This document shows, piece after piece, positions 26,965-35,998 of a DNA stretch of 64,000 nt (position 1 is the stretch's first letter; each line of letters begins with the position of its first letter). A program made the translations under genes and the position numbers. Origin of the DNA: Panacibacter microcysteis. Lineage in GTDB: Bacteria; Bacteroidota; Bacteroidia; Chitinophagales; Chitinophagaceae. Under the pieces are notes generated by a model, which searched no databases, had not been told where the DNA came from, and worked only from the letters and a program-made list of their open reading frames with translations. The DNA lies in NCBI RefSeq assembly GCF_015831355.1, contig NZ_JADWYR010000001.1, positions 2,418,001 to 2,482,000 on the forward strand, in the 5' to 3' direction.

Positions 26965-27786
26965 TTACCTGTAGCTGTATTCAATGCTGCCTACCGGTTG
27001 TCTAGTCTTGGAAAAACAAAGGTCTCTTTGTTTAAGGCCATTGCTGTTATAGATATGCTGCCACACCAGGTAATCGGCAGAACCCTGCGGAACCTGTATA
27101 GACTGTGTCAGTACGCCTTTATCGTCGTACTCAAACAAGAAATCGGGTAACAGTCTTTGTGCTCGAAGGTTGTAGCGCACAATATCTGTAAGATTGTTTT
27201 TGGCGTTGTAATAGTAAAAATATGTTTCCAGCCGGCGCCCTTTTTTTGTCCAGCGTTCTTCGCCAATATTCCCGGTAGAATCTTTTATAAAATCAACGGT
27301 TGTTGTATCAACATTGTTTTTGATGAGTAACATTTTTACCGGTGTTCCATTGTCGTATGTCCACTGGTGTATTTCTGTGGAGGCATTATTCATAAACACA
27401 TCTTCTGTAAGTGTTGTAATGCTTACAATATCGTTGTTGTTGTAACTGTATGTAACGGTGCTCTTGATATTTTCCGTACTATCCAATGTTTTTCTTATGC
27501 GGTTATTGTTGTACCACGAGGTAGAAATAGTTTTGCCCGTTCCGGCATGTTCTGTAACTGTGGTAATAACAGTGCTGCCTTCAGCAAGCTGCTGCGTAAG
27601 CCCAAAGCCTTCTGCAGGTGTGCCATCTGCCTCAAAGCTTTTGCCCGTTACCAGTTGCACATTGTTATCTTTTAATAATTTGTATTGCCTGTTGGTTTGC
27701 CTGGTGGTAATAATATCATTGTAATAATACTGGCTGTTTACATATTGAAATGCACAAATAAAAGCAAAGAGAAATACAATCCGCAT
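26965..27786 (-). CDS. Exported protein with YD-like strands, unknown function
   Basis: A 273-residue protein. The ATG at 27786 starts a signal peptide (MRIVFLFAFICAFQYVNSQ), preferred over an upstream start that would add 17 residues and overlap the promoter. The mature part has repeated beta segments such as TVTYSYNNNDIVS, EIHQWTYDNGTPV, TYFYYYNAKNNL and FLFEYDDKGVL, resembling short YD/RHS-like units, but no RHS core. An exact TATCTTTG -7 box precedes it. Confidence 0.75.
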   Translation of the reverse strand: MRIVFLFAFICAFQYVNSQYYYNDIITTRQTNRQYKLLKDNNVQLVTGKSFEADGTPAEGFGLTQQLAEGSTVITTVTEHAGTGKTISTSWYNNNRIRKTLDSTENIKSTVTYSYNNNDIVSITTLTEDVFMNNASTEIHQWTYDNGTPVKMLLIKNNVDTTTVDFIKDSTGNIGEERWTKKGRRLETYFYYYNAKNNLTDIVRYNLRAQRLLPDFLFEYDDKGVLTQSIQVPQGSADYLVWQHIYNSNGLKQRDLCFSKTRQPVGSIEYSYR

Positions 27787-27804
27787 CTGGCAAAAATTTA
27801 TGAT

Positions 27805-27812
27805 CAAAGATA
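27805..27812 (-). promoter_or_regulatory. -7 box TATCTTTG for the 26965-27786 gene
   Basis: Exact TAnnTTTG match about 19 bases before the preferred ATG. It supports the shorter start and probably drives the run down to ypdA. Confidence 0.55.
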
Positions 27813-27950
27813 CACTGCGTGTATGTTTCGGCATCAAACATAGGTAAAACGGTTAATTAGCGCCTTACTACAGTTGTGTAATTTTAGTCAAAATTCAGGT
27901 GTGGCTTATTTTTACAGCTTTTTTACCACACTTTTGCGAAAGCATTATTT

Positions 27951-28205
27951 TTATGAGCCGGGCATTTGTACTGCTATCAGGCTTTCGTTGCGTCGCACTC
28001 TTGTACACTATAGCTTTATTGGGCAACGCGAAGATGGAAGCGAAGATTACACCGGTTATTTATACTGATGCATTTATTACGTTGCGTTAAGGCTGGTTTT
28101 CTGTACAAGGTATTGTTATTGCGCACCTGCTGCCTCATTTGCTGCAGATGAAAGGATTGCGACGCAACAGGCGATGCCACCAGCGCAGGAGCTGGTATCA
28201 TTATC
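27951..28205. repeat. Dispersed palindromic element, full paired copy
   Basis: Left end TTTTTATGAGCCGGGCATTT, left core GTTGCGTCGCACTCTTGTAC at 27987-28006. Right half in reverse: core plus flank at 28155-28178 (GGCATCGCCTGTTGCGTCGC then AATC), ending in GATACCAGCTCC. About 255 bp long with inverted ends, in the gap between divergent transcription units. The whole 27787-28276 gap holds no convincing gene. Confidence 0.88.
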
Positions 28206-28276
28206 TTTAAAACGATTTTATAAAGCTGCCGTGTAAATGATGAAGCTGGCAGCATACAACAGCAAAACATAAACTA

Positions 28277-29053
28277 ATGACCAATGCAGGTGAAGCATTT
28301 GAAAGGCTGGTAAGCATAATGGATGACCTGAGGGAAAAATGCCCGTGGGACAGAAAGCAAACGATTCATACACTGCGTTCGATGACGATAGAGGAAACGT
28401 ATGAGCTTGCAGATGCTATACTGCATGAAGACTGGCAAAACATAAAAGAAGAGCTGGGCGATTTGCTGCTGCACATTACATTTTATGCAAAGATTGCAAC
28501 AGAGCAACATCAGTTTACGCTCGGTGATGTGGCGAATGACATTTGTGAAAAGCTCATTAAACGCCACCCGCATATTTATGGCGACGTGAAAGTGGAAAAT
28601 GAAGAAGATGTAAAACGTAACTGGGAAGCCATTAAAATGAAGGAAGGTAAAAAGTCTGTAATGACGGGCGTGCCTGTATCATTGCCGTCTGTAGTAAAAG
28701 CAACACGCATACAGGAAAAGGCAAAGCAGGTAGGTTTTGAATGGGATAACAAAGAAGAAGTATGGAAAAAAGTAGAAGAGGAAATAAGCGAACTAAAGGA
28801 AGCCATTACAGAAAATGATACCGCACACATAGAAGAAGAGTTTGGCGATGTGCTTTTTAGCCTTGTAAACTATGCACGGTTTTTGCAGATAGACGCCGAA
28901 ACTGCTTTAGAAAAAGTAAACCGTAAATTCCTGCAGCGTTTTGGGAAAATGGAAGCCCACGCAGCTTCCAAAGGCAAAAACCTTACTGAAATGAGCCTGG
29001 AAGAAATGGATGCTATCTGGAACCTTGTAAAACTTGAAAACAAAACCCCTTGA
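28277..29053 (+). CDS. mazG: Nucleoside triphosphate pyrophosphohydrolase MazG
   Basis: Cytoplasmic house-cleaning enzyme that hydrolyses NTPs and dNTPs to monophosphates, 258 residues, usual length for the two-domain form. The N-terminal MazG domain has CPWDRKQTIHTLRSMTIEETYEL and EELGDLLLHI; the second domain has KKVEEEISELKEA and EEFGDVLFSLVNYAR. Both sets of EExxE metal-binding residues appear intact. Its TGA overlaps the TTG start of the next gene by 4 bases, suggesting translational coupling. Confidence 0.96.
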   Translation: MTNAGEAFERLVSIMDDLREKCPWDRKQTIHTLRSMTIEETYELADAILHEDWQNIKEELGDLLLHITFYAKIATEQHQFTLGDVANDICEKLIKRHPHIYGDVKVENEEDVKRNWEAIKMKEGKKSVMTGVPVSLPSVVKATRIQEKAKQVGFEWDNKEEVWKKVEEEISELKEAITENDTAHIEEEFGDVLFSLVNYARFLQIDAETALEKVNRKFLQRFGKMEAHAASKGKNLTEMSLEEMDAIWNLVKLENKTP

Positions 29054-32000
29054 TCAGGATACTTAAAAAAATTGCCTACAAATACGGGTACCTTGTTATT
29101 GCGGCCGCCTGGTTGTACACTATTTCATTTCTTTTCTCTAATTATTTTGCGCCTGATTCAAGCCCTTCCAAAGTGGCAAAAGTGCTTACGCAATATTTAA
29201 CAGCACGGGAAGAAGCGTTTGAAGAAATTTGTAAGGATACACAGCTTTTAAGAAGCATAACCATTGCAGAACCTGCCGGCGAACGAGAGGTAATGTCTAC
29301 AAAAGATTACGGTCTTTTTGTGTATGCCATTAATGATATTGGCAATCCTATTGAAATATTCTGGAACACCAACCTGATGTCTGTTGCCGGTGAAGACCTT
29401 AACCGCATAGACGGCTACCACCCTGTAAAATATAAAAATGGTTTTTTTGAGCTACTGAAAAAAACTGTTGTATTCGATAACCATGCGCACGTTATAGCTA
29501 TGCTTGTGCCGGTTTACTGGGACTATTCTATTGAAACAAATGATCTGAAAAGGCAGTTTGTAGTACCTGGTATAGATGGGCGTTATAACCTGTCTTTTGT
29601 AAGTGGAGGTGCAACCATTACCAACTCGCAGGATCAACCCGTTTTTTTTGTAGCTGAAGAAGATGCCGCTTCACTGGAGCAGCAGGGAACTATTTCTATT
29701 GTGCTGCGTGTATTGGCCATTTTACTGATGGCTATCTTTATTAATTCCCTGGCGCTGGTACTTTCCAGGAAGCGTGGCTTCGTTACGGGTTTATCATTTT
29801 TGCTGGTGGTAGTGGTAACGTCACGGTTGTTTGTTTATATGTTCCCTTTCCCGTTCGATTTAAAAAAGTACCCTTTGTTCGGTCCCGAGGTATTTGCATC
29901 GAGCGCTTTGCATCCGTCACTCGGCGATCTGCTCATCAACACCATATTGCTTTTCTGGATCGTGTGGTTTATTAAATTCAATCACAAGAATCTTGGTAAA
30001 GTAACCCTGGGTGTTACCGCCAGGAAGATAACCGGCGCGCTGGCATTGCTTGCTTTGCCGCTCTGCACAATGGTTGTATCAGATACGCTGAGTAGTCTTG
30101 TGCTGGATTCTTCCAGGATATCTTTTGATGTAACAAGTTTTTTTGATCTGAATATTTATACAGTTGTAAGTTTTATTATAATCTGCTTTTTACTGCTCAG
30201 TTATTTTTATGTAGCGCAAATGCTGGCAGCGCTTTCGAAACTTGTACATACGGGCTTGTATTGGCGTGTAATTATCCTGCTCTCATTCTCCCTGTTCCTG
30301 CTGAGTTTTACCTTGTCGGGCGATAATGATACACTGCTTAATTTTTCGATCATCGCATGGATCATCCTGTTATATTTCTTTCTCGAACTTGGGTCTGCAG
30401 ATATTGCACAATCGTTTTATCGTTCATCATATTTTATACCATGGAGTATCTTTCTCATGGCATCCGTTTCTGCACTGCTCATTTTTCAAAACGGGCAACT
30501 GGAGCACCGCAAAAGAAAAACGATTGCTGATGGTTTAAGCCTTAAAAGCGATTATACCAGTGCAACCATACTGAGTGTTGCCATGGCAGGCTTTTCTAAT
30601 TTTATGAAAGAGGTAAACTTTGCAGACCTCTACAATGGAGAGAAAAACCTTGCTGTAAAGGAAAGCCTTAGTAACAACAACTTCCAGGGCTATCTTAATA
30701 ATTTTTATACACGTATTTATACGTTCGATAACCGGCAGCAACCGCTGTATAACGATGACTCCACTTCATACAATGTATTAAAATCAATCATCGCCAACCA
30801 GTCTACGCAAACAGACGTTCCCGACCTGTATTATTACGAAAATGCAACATCGAGTTTCAGTTATATTTATGAAAAAGATATTTACTCAAAAGATTCGGTG
30901 CGGCAAAACCTCCTGGAGGGCCATATCTTCCTTGTTATAAGACCACGGGAGTATGCCGACGAAGCTTTTTCACCACAGCTATTTAAACAACTGCTGCCAG
31001 ACGGTACGCTGATCGGTAAAGATTATGCCTATGCAGTGTATAAAAAATTCAAGCTTATTAAAACAAGTGGCAACTACAATTTTAAAGACAGTATATCTAT
31101 AAAAGAGGTACCCAAATTTGGAGAAGAATATGTGCATAAACCCGGCTATTCTGAATTATGGTACAAAACGGCCGATAACAGGGTAGTGGTTGTTGCAAGA
31201 AAAAATATCTGGGGTAAAGAGGCCATTACATTTTTTGCTTACCTGTTTGGGCTGCTTATTGTTTTGGTGGCACTGCAGCATTTTGGCGGTTTGATTTTTG
31301 AAACCCATTTCAGGTGGCACGAGTTGCAGAAAATATTCAGGTTTAATATACGAGGGCAAATACAGGCGATCATCATTTCTGTAAGTATCATTTCTTTTGT
31401 AATTATAGGTATAGCTATTATCTCTTTTTTCATTTTCAGTTTCAGGGAAAACAATGAGAAGAGACTGATGAGTACATCAGAGATTATTGTACAGGAAATA
31501 CAGCAGGCGGCCAATAACAGTTTTACTGCAGATGATATTTTAAGCATTGACAAGATAGACCTGCGTTTCGAATTTCAGCAACAGATACTGCAGATTGCCA
31601 ATAATCATCATATAGATATTAACCTGTACGACCTCAACGGAAACCTGCTCATTTCATCCCAGCGCTATGTATATGACAATGCCATTCTAAGCCGTAAAAT
31701 GAACCCGGAAGCCTACTATTCCATGCATTACGAGCATAGCACCAAGTATATTCATGAAGAGCAGATTGTAGACTTTAAATTTCAAACCATTTATGTGCCT
31801 ATAAATGGCTACGACAAAACAACCGTAGCTTACCTCAATATCCCCTCCATCAGTACACAAAAAGATCTCAAGCAGGAAATATCCAATTTCCTTGTTACCA
31901 TTCTCGATCTGAATGCGTTGATCTTTATTATGGCCGGTGCCATCGCCATCTGGATCACAAGAAGAATTACCACTTCATTCACATTGATTGGCGATAAAAT

Positions 32001-32811
32001 GAAAGCCATCAGTTTTGGTGCTGTAAACGAAGAAATAGAATGGAAAAAAGATGATGAGCTCGGCGAGCTCATTACAGAATACAACAAGATGGTGAAAAAA
32101 CTTGCAGAGAGCGCACAGGCCCTTGCACGCAGCGAACGCGAAGGTGCCTGGAGAGAAATGGCACGCCAGGTTGCGCATGAGATCAAGAACCCGCTAACAC
32201 CAATGAAACTGAGCATTCAATACCTGCAACGCGCTATCGACAACAATGCGCCAAACGTTAAAGACCTTTCACGGCAGGTGGCAAGTACACTGGTAGAGCA
32301 AATTGATCAGTTATCAAAGATAGCCGGCGATTTCTCGCAGTTTGCCAACATAGCCAACGTAAGTATTGAAGTGTTCGATCTTTCCGTTGTTATAGAAATG
32401 ATCGTGCAATTGTACAGTTCAGATGAGCGCATTCAGTTAACATGGAATAAAGAAGAAGGTGTTTATCTTATCAGGGCAGACAGAACGCAGATCAACCGCC
32501 TGTTTACCAACCTCATCAAAAATGCAATTGAAGCGCATGAAGAAGTGGAAAATACTAACATAACTATTGGGCAAACGTTAAGAGACAATGAAGTGCTTAT
32601 CGCTATTGCTGATAATGGTCACGGCATTCCTGTACACATGCGTCCGAAAATTTTTACACCCAATTTTACCACCAAATCTTCCGGAACCGGCCTTGGGCTT
32701 GCAATCTGCAAAGGCATTGTAGAAAAAGCAAACGGCCATATATGGTTCGAAACAAAAGAAAACGAGGGTACTACTTTCTTTGTTTCATTGCCACTTGCAA
32801 ATGATGAGTGA
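29050..32811 (+). CDS. Large NtrY-like membrane sensor histidine kinase
   Basis: A 1253-residue kinase. The start is a TTG at 29050 overlapping the mazG stop (TTGA). An N-terminal helix is followed by a periplasmic region of about 190 residues, a cluster of seven or so hydrophobic segments (about 225-480), a second extracytoplasmic stretch, further helices near 730-800 and 955-975, a HAMP-like region, then HisKA with His1043 in ARQVAHEIKNPLTPMKLS and an ATPase with DNGHGIP and SGTGLGLAICKGI. The SEREGAWREMARQVAHEIKNP layout is NtrY-like. No response regulator is adjacent. A repeat element begins about 8 bp past the stop. Confidence 0.9.
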   Translation: MIRILKKIAYKYGYLVIAAAWLYTISFLFSNYFAPDSSPSKVAKVLTQYLTAREEAFEEICKDTQLLRSITIAEPAGEREVMSTKDYGLFVYAINDIGNPIEIFWNTNLMSVAGEDLNRIDGYHPVKYKNGFFELLKKTVVFDNHAHVIAMLVPVYWDYSIETNDLKRQFVVPGIDGRYNLSFVSGGATITNSQDQPVFFVAEEDAASLEQQGTISIVLRVLAILLMAIFINSLALVLSRKRGFVTGLSFLLVVVVTSRLFVYMFPFPFDLKKYPLFGPEVFASSALHPSLGDLLINTILLFWIVWFIKFNHKNLGKVTLGVTARKITGALALLALPLCTMVVSDTLSSLVLDSSRISFDVTSFFDLNIYTVVSFIIICFLLLSYFYVAQMLAALSKLVHTGLYWRVIILLSFSLFLLSFTLSGDNDTLLNFSIIAWIILLYFFLELGSADIAQSFYRSSYFIPWSIFLMASVSALLIFQNGQLEHRKRKTIADGLSLKSDYTSATILSVAMAGFSNFMKEVNFADLYNGEKNLAVKESLSNNNFQGYLNNFYTRIYTFDNRQQPLYNDDSTSYNVLKSIIANQSTQTDVPDLYYYENATSSFSYIYEKDIYSKDSVRQNLLEGHIFLVIRPREYADEAFSPQLFKQLLPDGTLIGKDYAYAVYKKFKLIKTSGNYNFKDSISIKEVPKFGEEYVHKPGYSELWYKTADNRVVVVARKNIWGKEAITFFAYLFGLLIVLVALQHFGGLIFETHFRWHELQKIFRFNIRGQIQAIIISVSIISFVIIGIAIISFFIFSFRENNEKRLMSTSEIIVQEIQQAANNSFTADDILSIDKIDLRFEFQQQILQIANNHHIDINLYDLNGNLLISSQRYVYDNAILSRKMNPEAYYSMHYEHSTKYIHEEQIVDFKFQTIYVPINGYDKTTVAYLNIPSISTQKDLKQEISNFLVTILDLNALIFIMAGAIAIWITRRITTSFTLIGDKMKAISFGAVNEEIEWKKDDELGELITEYNKMVKKLAESAQALARSEREGAWREMARQVAHEIKNPLTPMKLSIQYLQRAIDNNAPNVKDLSRQVASTLVEQIDQLSKIAGDFSQFANIANVSIEVFDLSVVIEMIVQLYSSDERIQLTWNKEEGVYLIRADRTQINRLFTNLIKNAIEAHEEVENTNITIGQTLRDNEVLIAIADNGHGIPVHMRPKIFTPNFTTKSSGTGLGLAICKGIVEKANGHIWFETKENEGTTFFVSLPLANDE

Positions 32812-32817
32812 TAGTTT

Positions 32818-32900
32818 TAGGTAACAGGCATTATTGCTACTATTAAGCTTTGGTTGTGTCACTCACTTGTACGTTCGGTACCCTGTTCTGCAACGGCTGT
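32818..32900 (+). repeat. Dispersed palindromic element, class B core
   Basis: AACAGGCATTATTGCTAC, then core GTTGTGTCACTCACTTGTAC at 32853-32872 and GTTCGGTACC. It begins about 8 bp after the kinase stop in the same polarity. No gene in the 32812-32961 gap. Confidence 0.85.
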
Positions 32901-32961
32901 CCTGTTGCACAATTATCTGCAGCAAAATATACATGGTCAATCAATATTGATAATGATTACA

Positions 32962-34620
32962 TCATGTGCGCTTAGTGCGTTGCTGCGCAAGGAATGCTTC
33001 AAAGTCAGCCAGGGAAAAACTGCTTAGGTTACGCTCTTTTGTAATGCCACCTTTTTGTGCAGCCATTACTCCATAGCGGACATCATTAAAGCCTTCTATG
33101 CTATGCGCATCCGGGTCGATTGAGATCAGTACATTTTTTTCAAGGCAGTAATGCAGCCAGCGCCAGTCGATATCCAGACGCTTGGGGTGTGCGTTTAATT
33201 CTATAACAACATTGTTTGCCGCGCAGGCATCAATTATTTTTTTATGGTCCACCGGGTAGCCACTCCGGCTTAGCAGGAGACGGCCTGTCATATGTCCCAG
33301 GATCGTAGTATAAGGATTTTCAATAGCATTGATCAGTCGCATCATAGCTTTGTCTTCCTTCATCTTCAGGTTAGCGTGTACAGAAGCTATTACAAGATCA
33401 AAACTTTCCAGCACATCCTTGCTATAGTCAAGGCTGCCATCATTAAGAATGTCAGACTCTATGCTTTTATATATTTTAAACGGTAACAACCGGGCATTCA
33501 GTTCGTCAATTTCTTTGTGTTGTGCAATTAATCTATCTTCTGTTAGGCCCTGTGCATAAAAGGCGGTTTTTGAGTGGTCGCTGATCACCAGAAATTGCAG
33601 CCCTTTGTTTTTTGCAGCAAGTGCCATATCAGCCAGCGTATTCGCTCCATCGCTCCACTTACTGTGGCAGTGAATAATACCGGTTATATCATTAGCTTGT
33701 ATTACTTCAGGTATGGTGCTGTTAAGTATTGTTTTTCTTTCACGCAAAAAGGCAGGCACTACAGGTTTATTGCAACTCAAAAATATGTCAGCTTCAGAAG
33801 TGTATGTTTCATTAAAGGCGGTCATATCAACCCATGCTTCCAGAAATTCAGGTGAACAGCTTTTTTCAAAAAGCGTTTGATAAAATTTTTGGGGCGTGCT
33901 ATGGTAAAAAACCAATAAAACATTTTCCTTTCCTTTAAAGGCGCTTTCTGTTGCTGCATTCACAACAATTTCAAATTCGTTGGCTATAAAGAAATCACGC
34001 AACGTTTTTGTATCGGTCGTTGTAACCCACTCAATTTTTTCTATTATTTCAAGGTGCCGCCTGAAGTCTCCTGCCAGTTCAAACTGCTGATCTTTGAAAA
34101 CGGTCTTTAGTTTATCGTCAACCTGAGCTGCGTATTGCTCAATCTGGGCAAAAAGATAACTGCCTTTGTTACTCAAAAAGAATTCTATTGATTCTTTAAT
34201 GTTCTGTTGTGTCTTTTCTCCGAAGCCTTTGTACAAGGTCAGGCGGTTTTCATTACAGGCGTACAGTAATTCTCCCAGACTCTCCACTTCCAGTTCTTTC
34301 CATATTACCGCTATTTTTTTTGGTCCGATACCTTTTATGGTCATCATTTCCTGTATGCCGGGTGGCGTTTTTTCTATGTATTCATCCAGCAGCTCAAGGC
34401 GCCCTGTCGTTATTTGTTCAATGATTTTTTTTCCAATGTTTTCACCAACCCCTTTTATGGCAAAGATCTTTTCGGCTGGTAGTGTTGCTAATTCGACCGG
34501 AAGTTTTTCTATGGTAAAAGCAGCAGATGAGTATGATTTGGTTTTAAAACTGTTTTCACCATGTATGTCCATGAGTTTTGCCAGCAGAGAGAAATTATCA
34601 GCAATTGTGTAATTATCCAT
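32962..34620 (-). CDS. polX: PolX-type DNA polymerase/PHP exonuclease with degraded polymerase site
   Basis: A 552-residue bacterial PolX homologue linked to base-excision repair. Helix-hairpin-helix segments are at about 53-66 (IKGVGENIGKKI) and 95-106. The polymerase X catalytic region normally has a GS, an RR and a DxD pair; here residues 184-198 contain Gly-Asp, Arg187-Arg188 and Lys195/Glu197 where the aspartates should be, so DNA synthesis is unlikely. The C-terminal PHP phosphoesterase domain looks intact: HCHSKWSDG, ISDHS, ESDIL, ASVHANL, GHMTGR, ELNAHP and DPDAHS, giving the metal ligands for 3'-5' exonuclease or AP-endonuclease activity. It lies alone, preceded by an exact -7 box. 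Confidence 0.9.
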   Translation of the reverse strand: MDNYTIADNFSLLAKLMDIHGENSFKTKSYSSAAFTIEKLPVELATLPAEKIFAIKGVGENIGKKIIEQITTGRLELLDEYIEKTPPGIQEMMTIKGIGPKKIAVIWKELEVESLGELLYACNENRLTLYKGFGEKTQQNIKESIEFFLSNKGSYLFAQIEQYAAQVDDKLKTVFKDQQFELAGDFRRHLEIIEKIEWVTTTDTKTLRDFFIANEFEIVVNAATESAFKGKENVLLVFYHSTPQKFYQTLFEKSCSPEFLEAWVDMTAFNETYTSEADIFLSCNKPVVPAFLRERKTILNSTIPEVIQANDITGIIHCHSKWSDGANTLADMALAAKNKGLQFLVISDHSKTAFYAQGLTEDRLIAQHKEIDELNARLLPFKIYKSIESDILNDGSLDYSKDVLESFDLVIASVHANLKMKEDKAMMRLINAIENPYTTILGHMTGRLLLSRSGYPVDHKKIIDACAANNVVIELNAHPKRLDIDWRWLHYCLEKNVLISIDPDAHSIEGFNDVRYGVMAAQKGGITKERNLSSFSLADFEAFLAQQRTKRT

Positions 34621-34639
34621 AAACGTTAGTTGAAAGAAT

Positions 34640-34647
34640 CAAAAGTA
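34640..34647 (-). promoter_or_regulatory. -7 box TACTTTTG for polX
   Basis: Exact TAnnTTTG match on the minus strand about 19 bases before the polX ATG at 34620. Confidence 0.5.
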
Positions 34648-34760
34648 ATTTTCTCCGGCTAGAATGCCTGATGAGATGGATAGAAATATTCTTTGCAGTA
34701 AAGTTTTAGACGTTGAAAGACCTTGCACGTGAGGATGGCAAGTGATGTGGGATAAAATAA

Positions 34761-34788
34761 AAATCCCGGAGCTAACCCCCGGGACTTT
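34761..34788 (-). terminator. Terminator after the histone-like gene
   Basis: On the minus strand a stem of about ten pairs, with CCCGG/CCGGG at its core and one G-T pair, is followed by TTTTTATTTTA. It closes the rplU-rpmA-histone-like transcription unit, about 30 bp past the last stop codon. Confidence 0.75.
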
Positions 34789-34818
34789 AAATCTATTGTG
34801 CTTTTGAAAGCTGTAAGA

Positions 34819-34983
34819 TTACTTTTTAGCGGCTTTTTTAGGAGCAGCTTTCTTTGCAGCTTTTTTAGGAGCAGCTTTTTTAACAGCGGCTTTTTTAGGA
34901 GCGGCTTTCTTTGCAGCAGCTTTTTTAGGAGCAGCTTTTTTTGCAGCAGCCTTTTTAGGAGCTGCTTTTTTTGCAGTTGCCAT
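34819..34983 (-). CDS. Lys/Ala/Pro-repeat histone H1-like mini-protein
   Basis: A 54-residue protein starting MATAKKAAPKKAAAKKAAPK and continuing to the end as repeats of KKAAP and KKAAA with one AAV variant. It is strongly basic with no hydrophobic core, like the tail of histone H1 or AlgP-type bacterial proteins, and probably binds nucleic acid without folding. The ATG at 34983 is 72 bp downstream of the rpmA stop and a terminator follows the gene, which supports expression with ribosomal proteins L21 and L27. The opposite strand is open by consequence of the repeat and is not a gene. Confidence 0.8.
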   Translation of the reverse strand: MATAKKAAPKKAAAKKAAPKKAAAKKAAPKKAAVKKAAPKKAAKKAAPKKAAKK

Positions 34984-35055
34984 GTTTTTAAAATTTAAAT
35001 GGTTAGTAAATAATCGTAAAAATAAAAAAAACTTATGATAACTGCCAAAAAAAAC

Positions 35056-35322
35056 TTATGCAGTAGCCTCAACCGGTAAAACTGACACAGTTGTCTTGTC
35101 GTTTCTACCTTTTTTGAATTCTACCACACCATCCGTCAAGGCAAACAATGTATAGTCTTTGCCAACACCAACATTTTTGCCAGGATGATAAACTGTTCCT
35201 CTTTGTTTCAGGATAATGTTTCCTGAAATTGCCGGCTGACCGCCGAATATTTTAACGCCTAAGCGTTTGCTTTGTGAGTCACGTCCGTTCTTAACGCTGC
35301 CTTCACCTTTTTTGTGTGCCAT
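35056..35322 (-). CDS. rpmA: 50S ribosomal protein bL27
   Basis: An 88-residue large-subunit protein near the peptidyl-transferase centre. It starts [20 protein letters not shown] and continues [21 protein letters not shown] and [17 protein letters not shown], all typical. No N-terminal cleavable extension as in Firmicutes is seen. Second gene after rplU, 69 bp apart. Confidence 0.98.
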   Translation of the reverse strand: MAHKKGEGSVKNGRDSQSKRLGVKIFGGQPAISGNIILKQRGTVYHPGKNVGVGKDYTLFALTDGVVEFKKGRNDKTTVSVLPVEATA

Positions 35323-35391
35323 ATAAAATGAGTTTTAAATAAAAAGTAAAGTCTGAAACAAACAGATAATTTGTTCTAAGGCCTATACTTT

Positions 35392-35697
35392 TTATGCTAT
35401 GCTTTCGATTTTGATTTGTGTGTAGTGCGTTCTGTGACCGTGTTTTTTACGGAAGCCTTTTCTTCTTTTCATTTTAAAGGCTATCACTTTATCGCCTTGT
35501 ACAAGATCGCTTACGATTTCGGCTTTCACGATTGCTTTTACATCGCTTCCTACAGTAAAACTGCCGTTGTTATCTACAAGCAACACTTCACTGAATTCAA
35601 CTTTGTCACCGCTTTTGCCCTGCAGGTGAGGAACGTACAGGTTTTGACCTTCCTGAACCTTAAATTGCTGACCTGCTATTTTTACTACTGCAAACAT
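35392..35697 (-). CDS. rplU: 50S ribosomal protein bL21
   Basis: A 101-residue protein starting MFAVVKIAGQQFKVQEGQ, with the C-terminal RRKGFRKKHGHRTHYTQIKI segment that binds 23S rRNA. First gene of the rplU-rpmA-histone-like unit, preceded by an exact -7 box at 35719-35726. Confidence 0.98.
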   Translation of the reverse strand: MFAVVKIAGQQFKVQEGQNLYVPHLQGKSGDKVEFSEVLLVDNNGSFTVGSDVKAIVKAEIVSDLVQGDKVIAFKMKRRKGFRKKHGHRTHYTQIKIESIA

Positions 35698-35718
35698 AAC
35701 TTTCCAAAATTAGGACGG

Positions 35719-35726
35719 CAAAGGTA
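35719..35726 (-). promoter_or_regulatory. -7 box TACCTTTG for rplU-rpmA
   Basis: Exact TAnnTTTG match followed by C, about 21 bases before the rplU ATG on the minus strand. Confidence 0.6.
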
Positions 35727-35799
35727 ATGGTTTAGTGATTATGGAAAGCAATTCGCGCAGGAAAATTCTTCAAAATTCTGGCTTTTTGGCCTTTTAATT

Positions 35800-35910
35800 T
35801 TTTTCAGGAGCCTTAAACCGCAACGCTGCAGCCGAAAAATGGCCCAAACGGTGCAGTGAGTGACACAACAGGTGCCGGGTAATGTGCTGATGCCGGCTCC
35901 AAAAAAGTTA
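35800..35910 (-). repeat. Dispersed palindromic element, class B core (diverged)
   Basis: On the minus strand: GGAGCCGGCATCAGCACATT, CACCTGTTGTGTCACTCACT (reverse of 35851-35869 plus flank), then TTTTTCGGCTGCAGCG. It sits between the divergent rplU and GH3-family genes. Confidence 0.8.
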
Positions 35911-35961
35911 TGAAAGCCGTCAAAATTAACGGTCATTTGCATTTTGCTGATACGGTATCGT

Positions 35962-35969
35962 TAATTTTG
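35962..35969 (+). promoter_or_regulatory. -7 box TAATTTTG for the GH3-family gene
   Basis: Exact TAnnTTTG match about 29 bases before the ATG at 35999. It argues against a TTG start at 35981, which would leave almost no leader. Confidence 0.45.
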
Positions 35970-35998
35970 TTTTTTGTGTATTGTTTTATCCTGCTATC

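Noticed and set aside
34798-34998. Plus-strand Ser/Phe-rich frame opposite the histone-like gene
   Set aside because: It is the antisense reading of Lys/Ala codon repeats; the minus-strand product is coherent and has a terminator.
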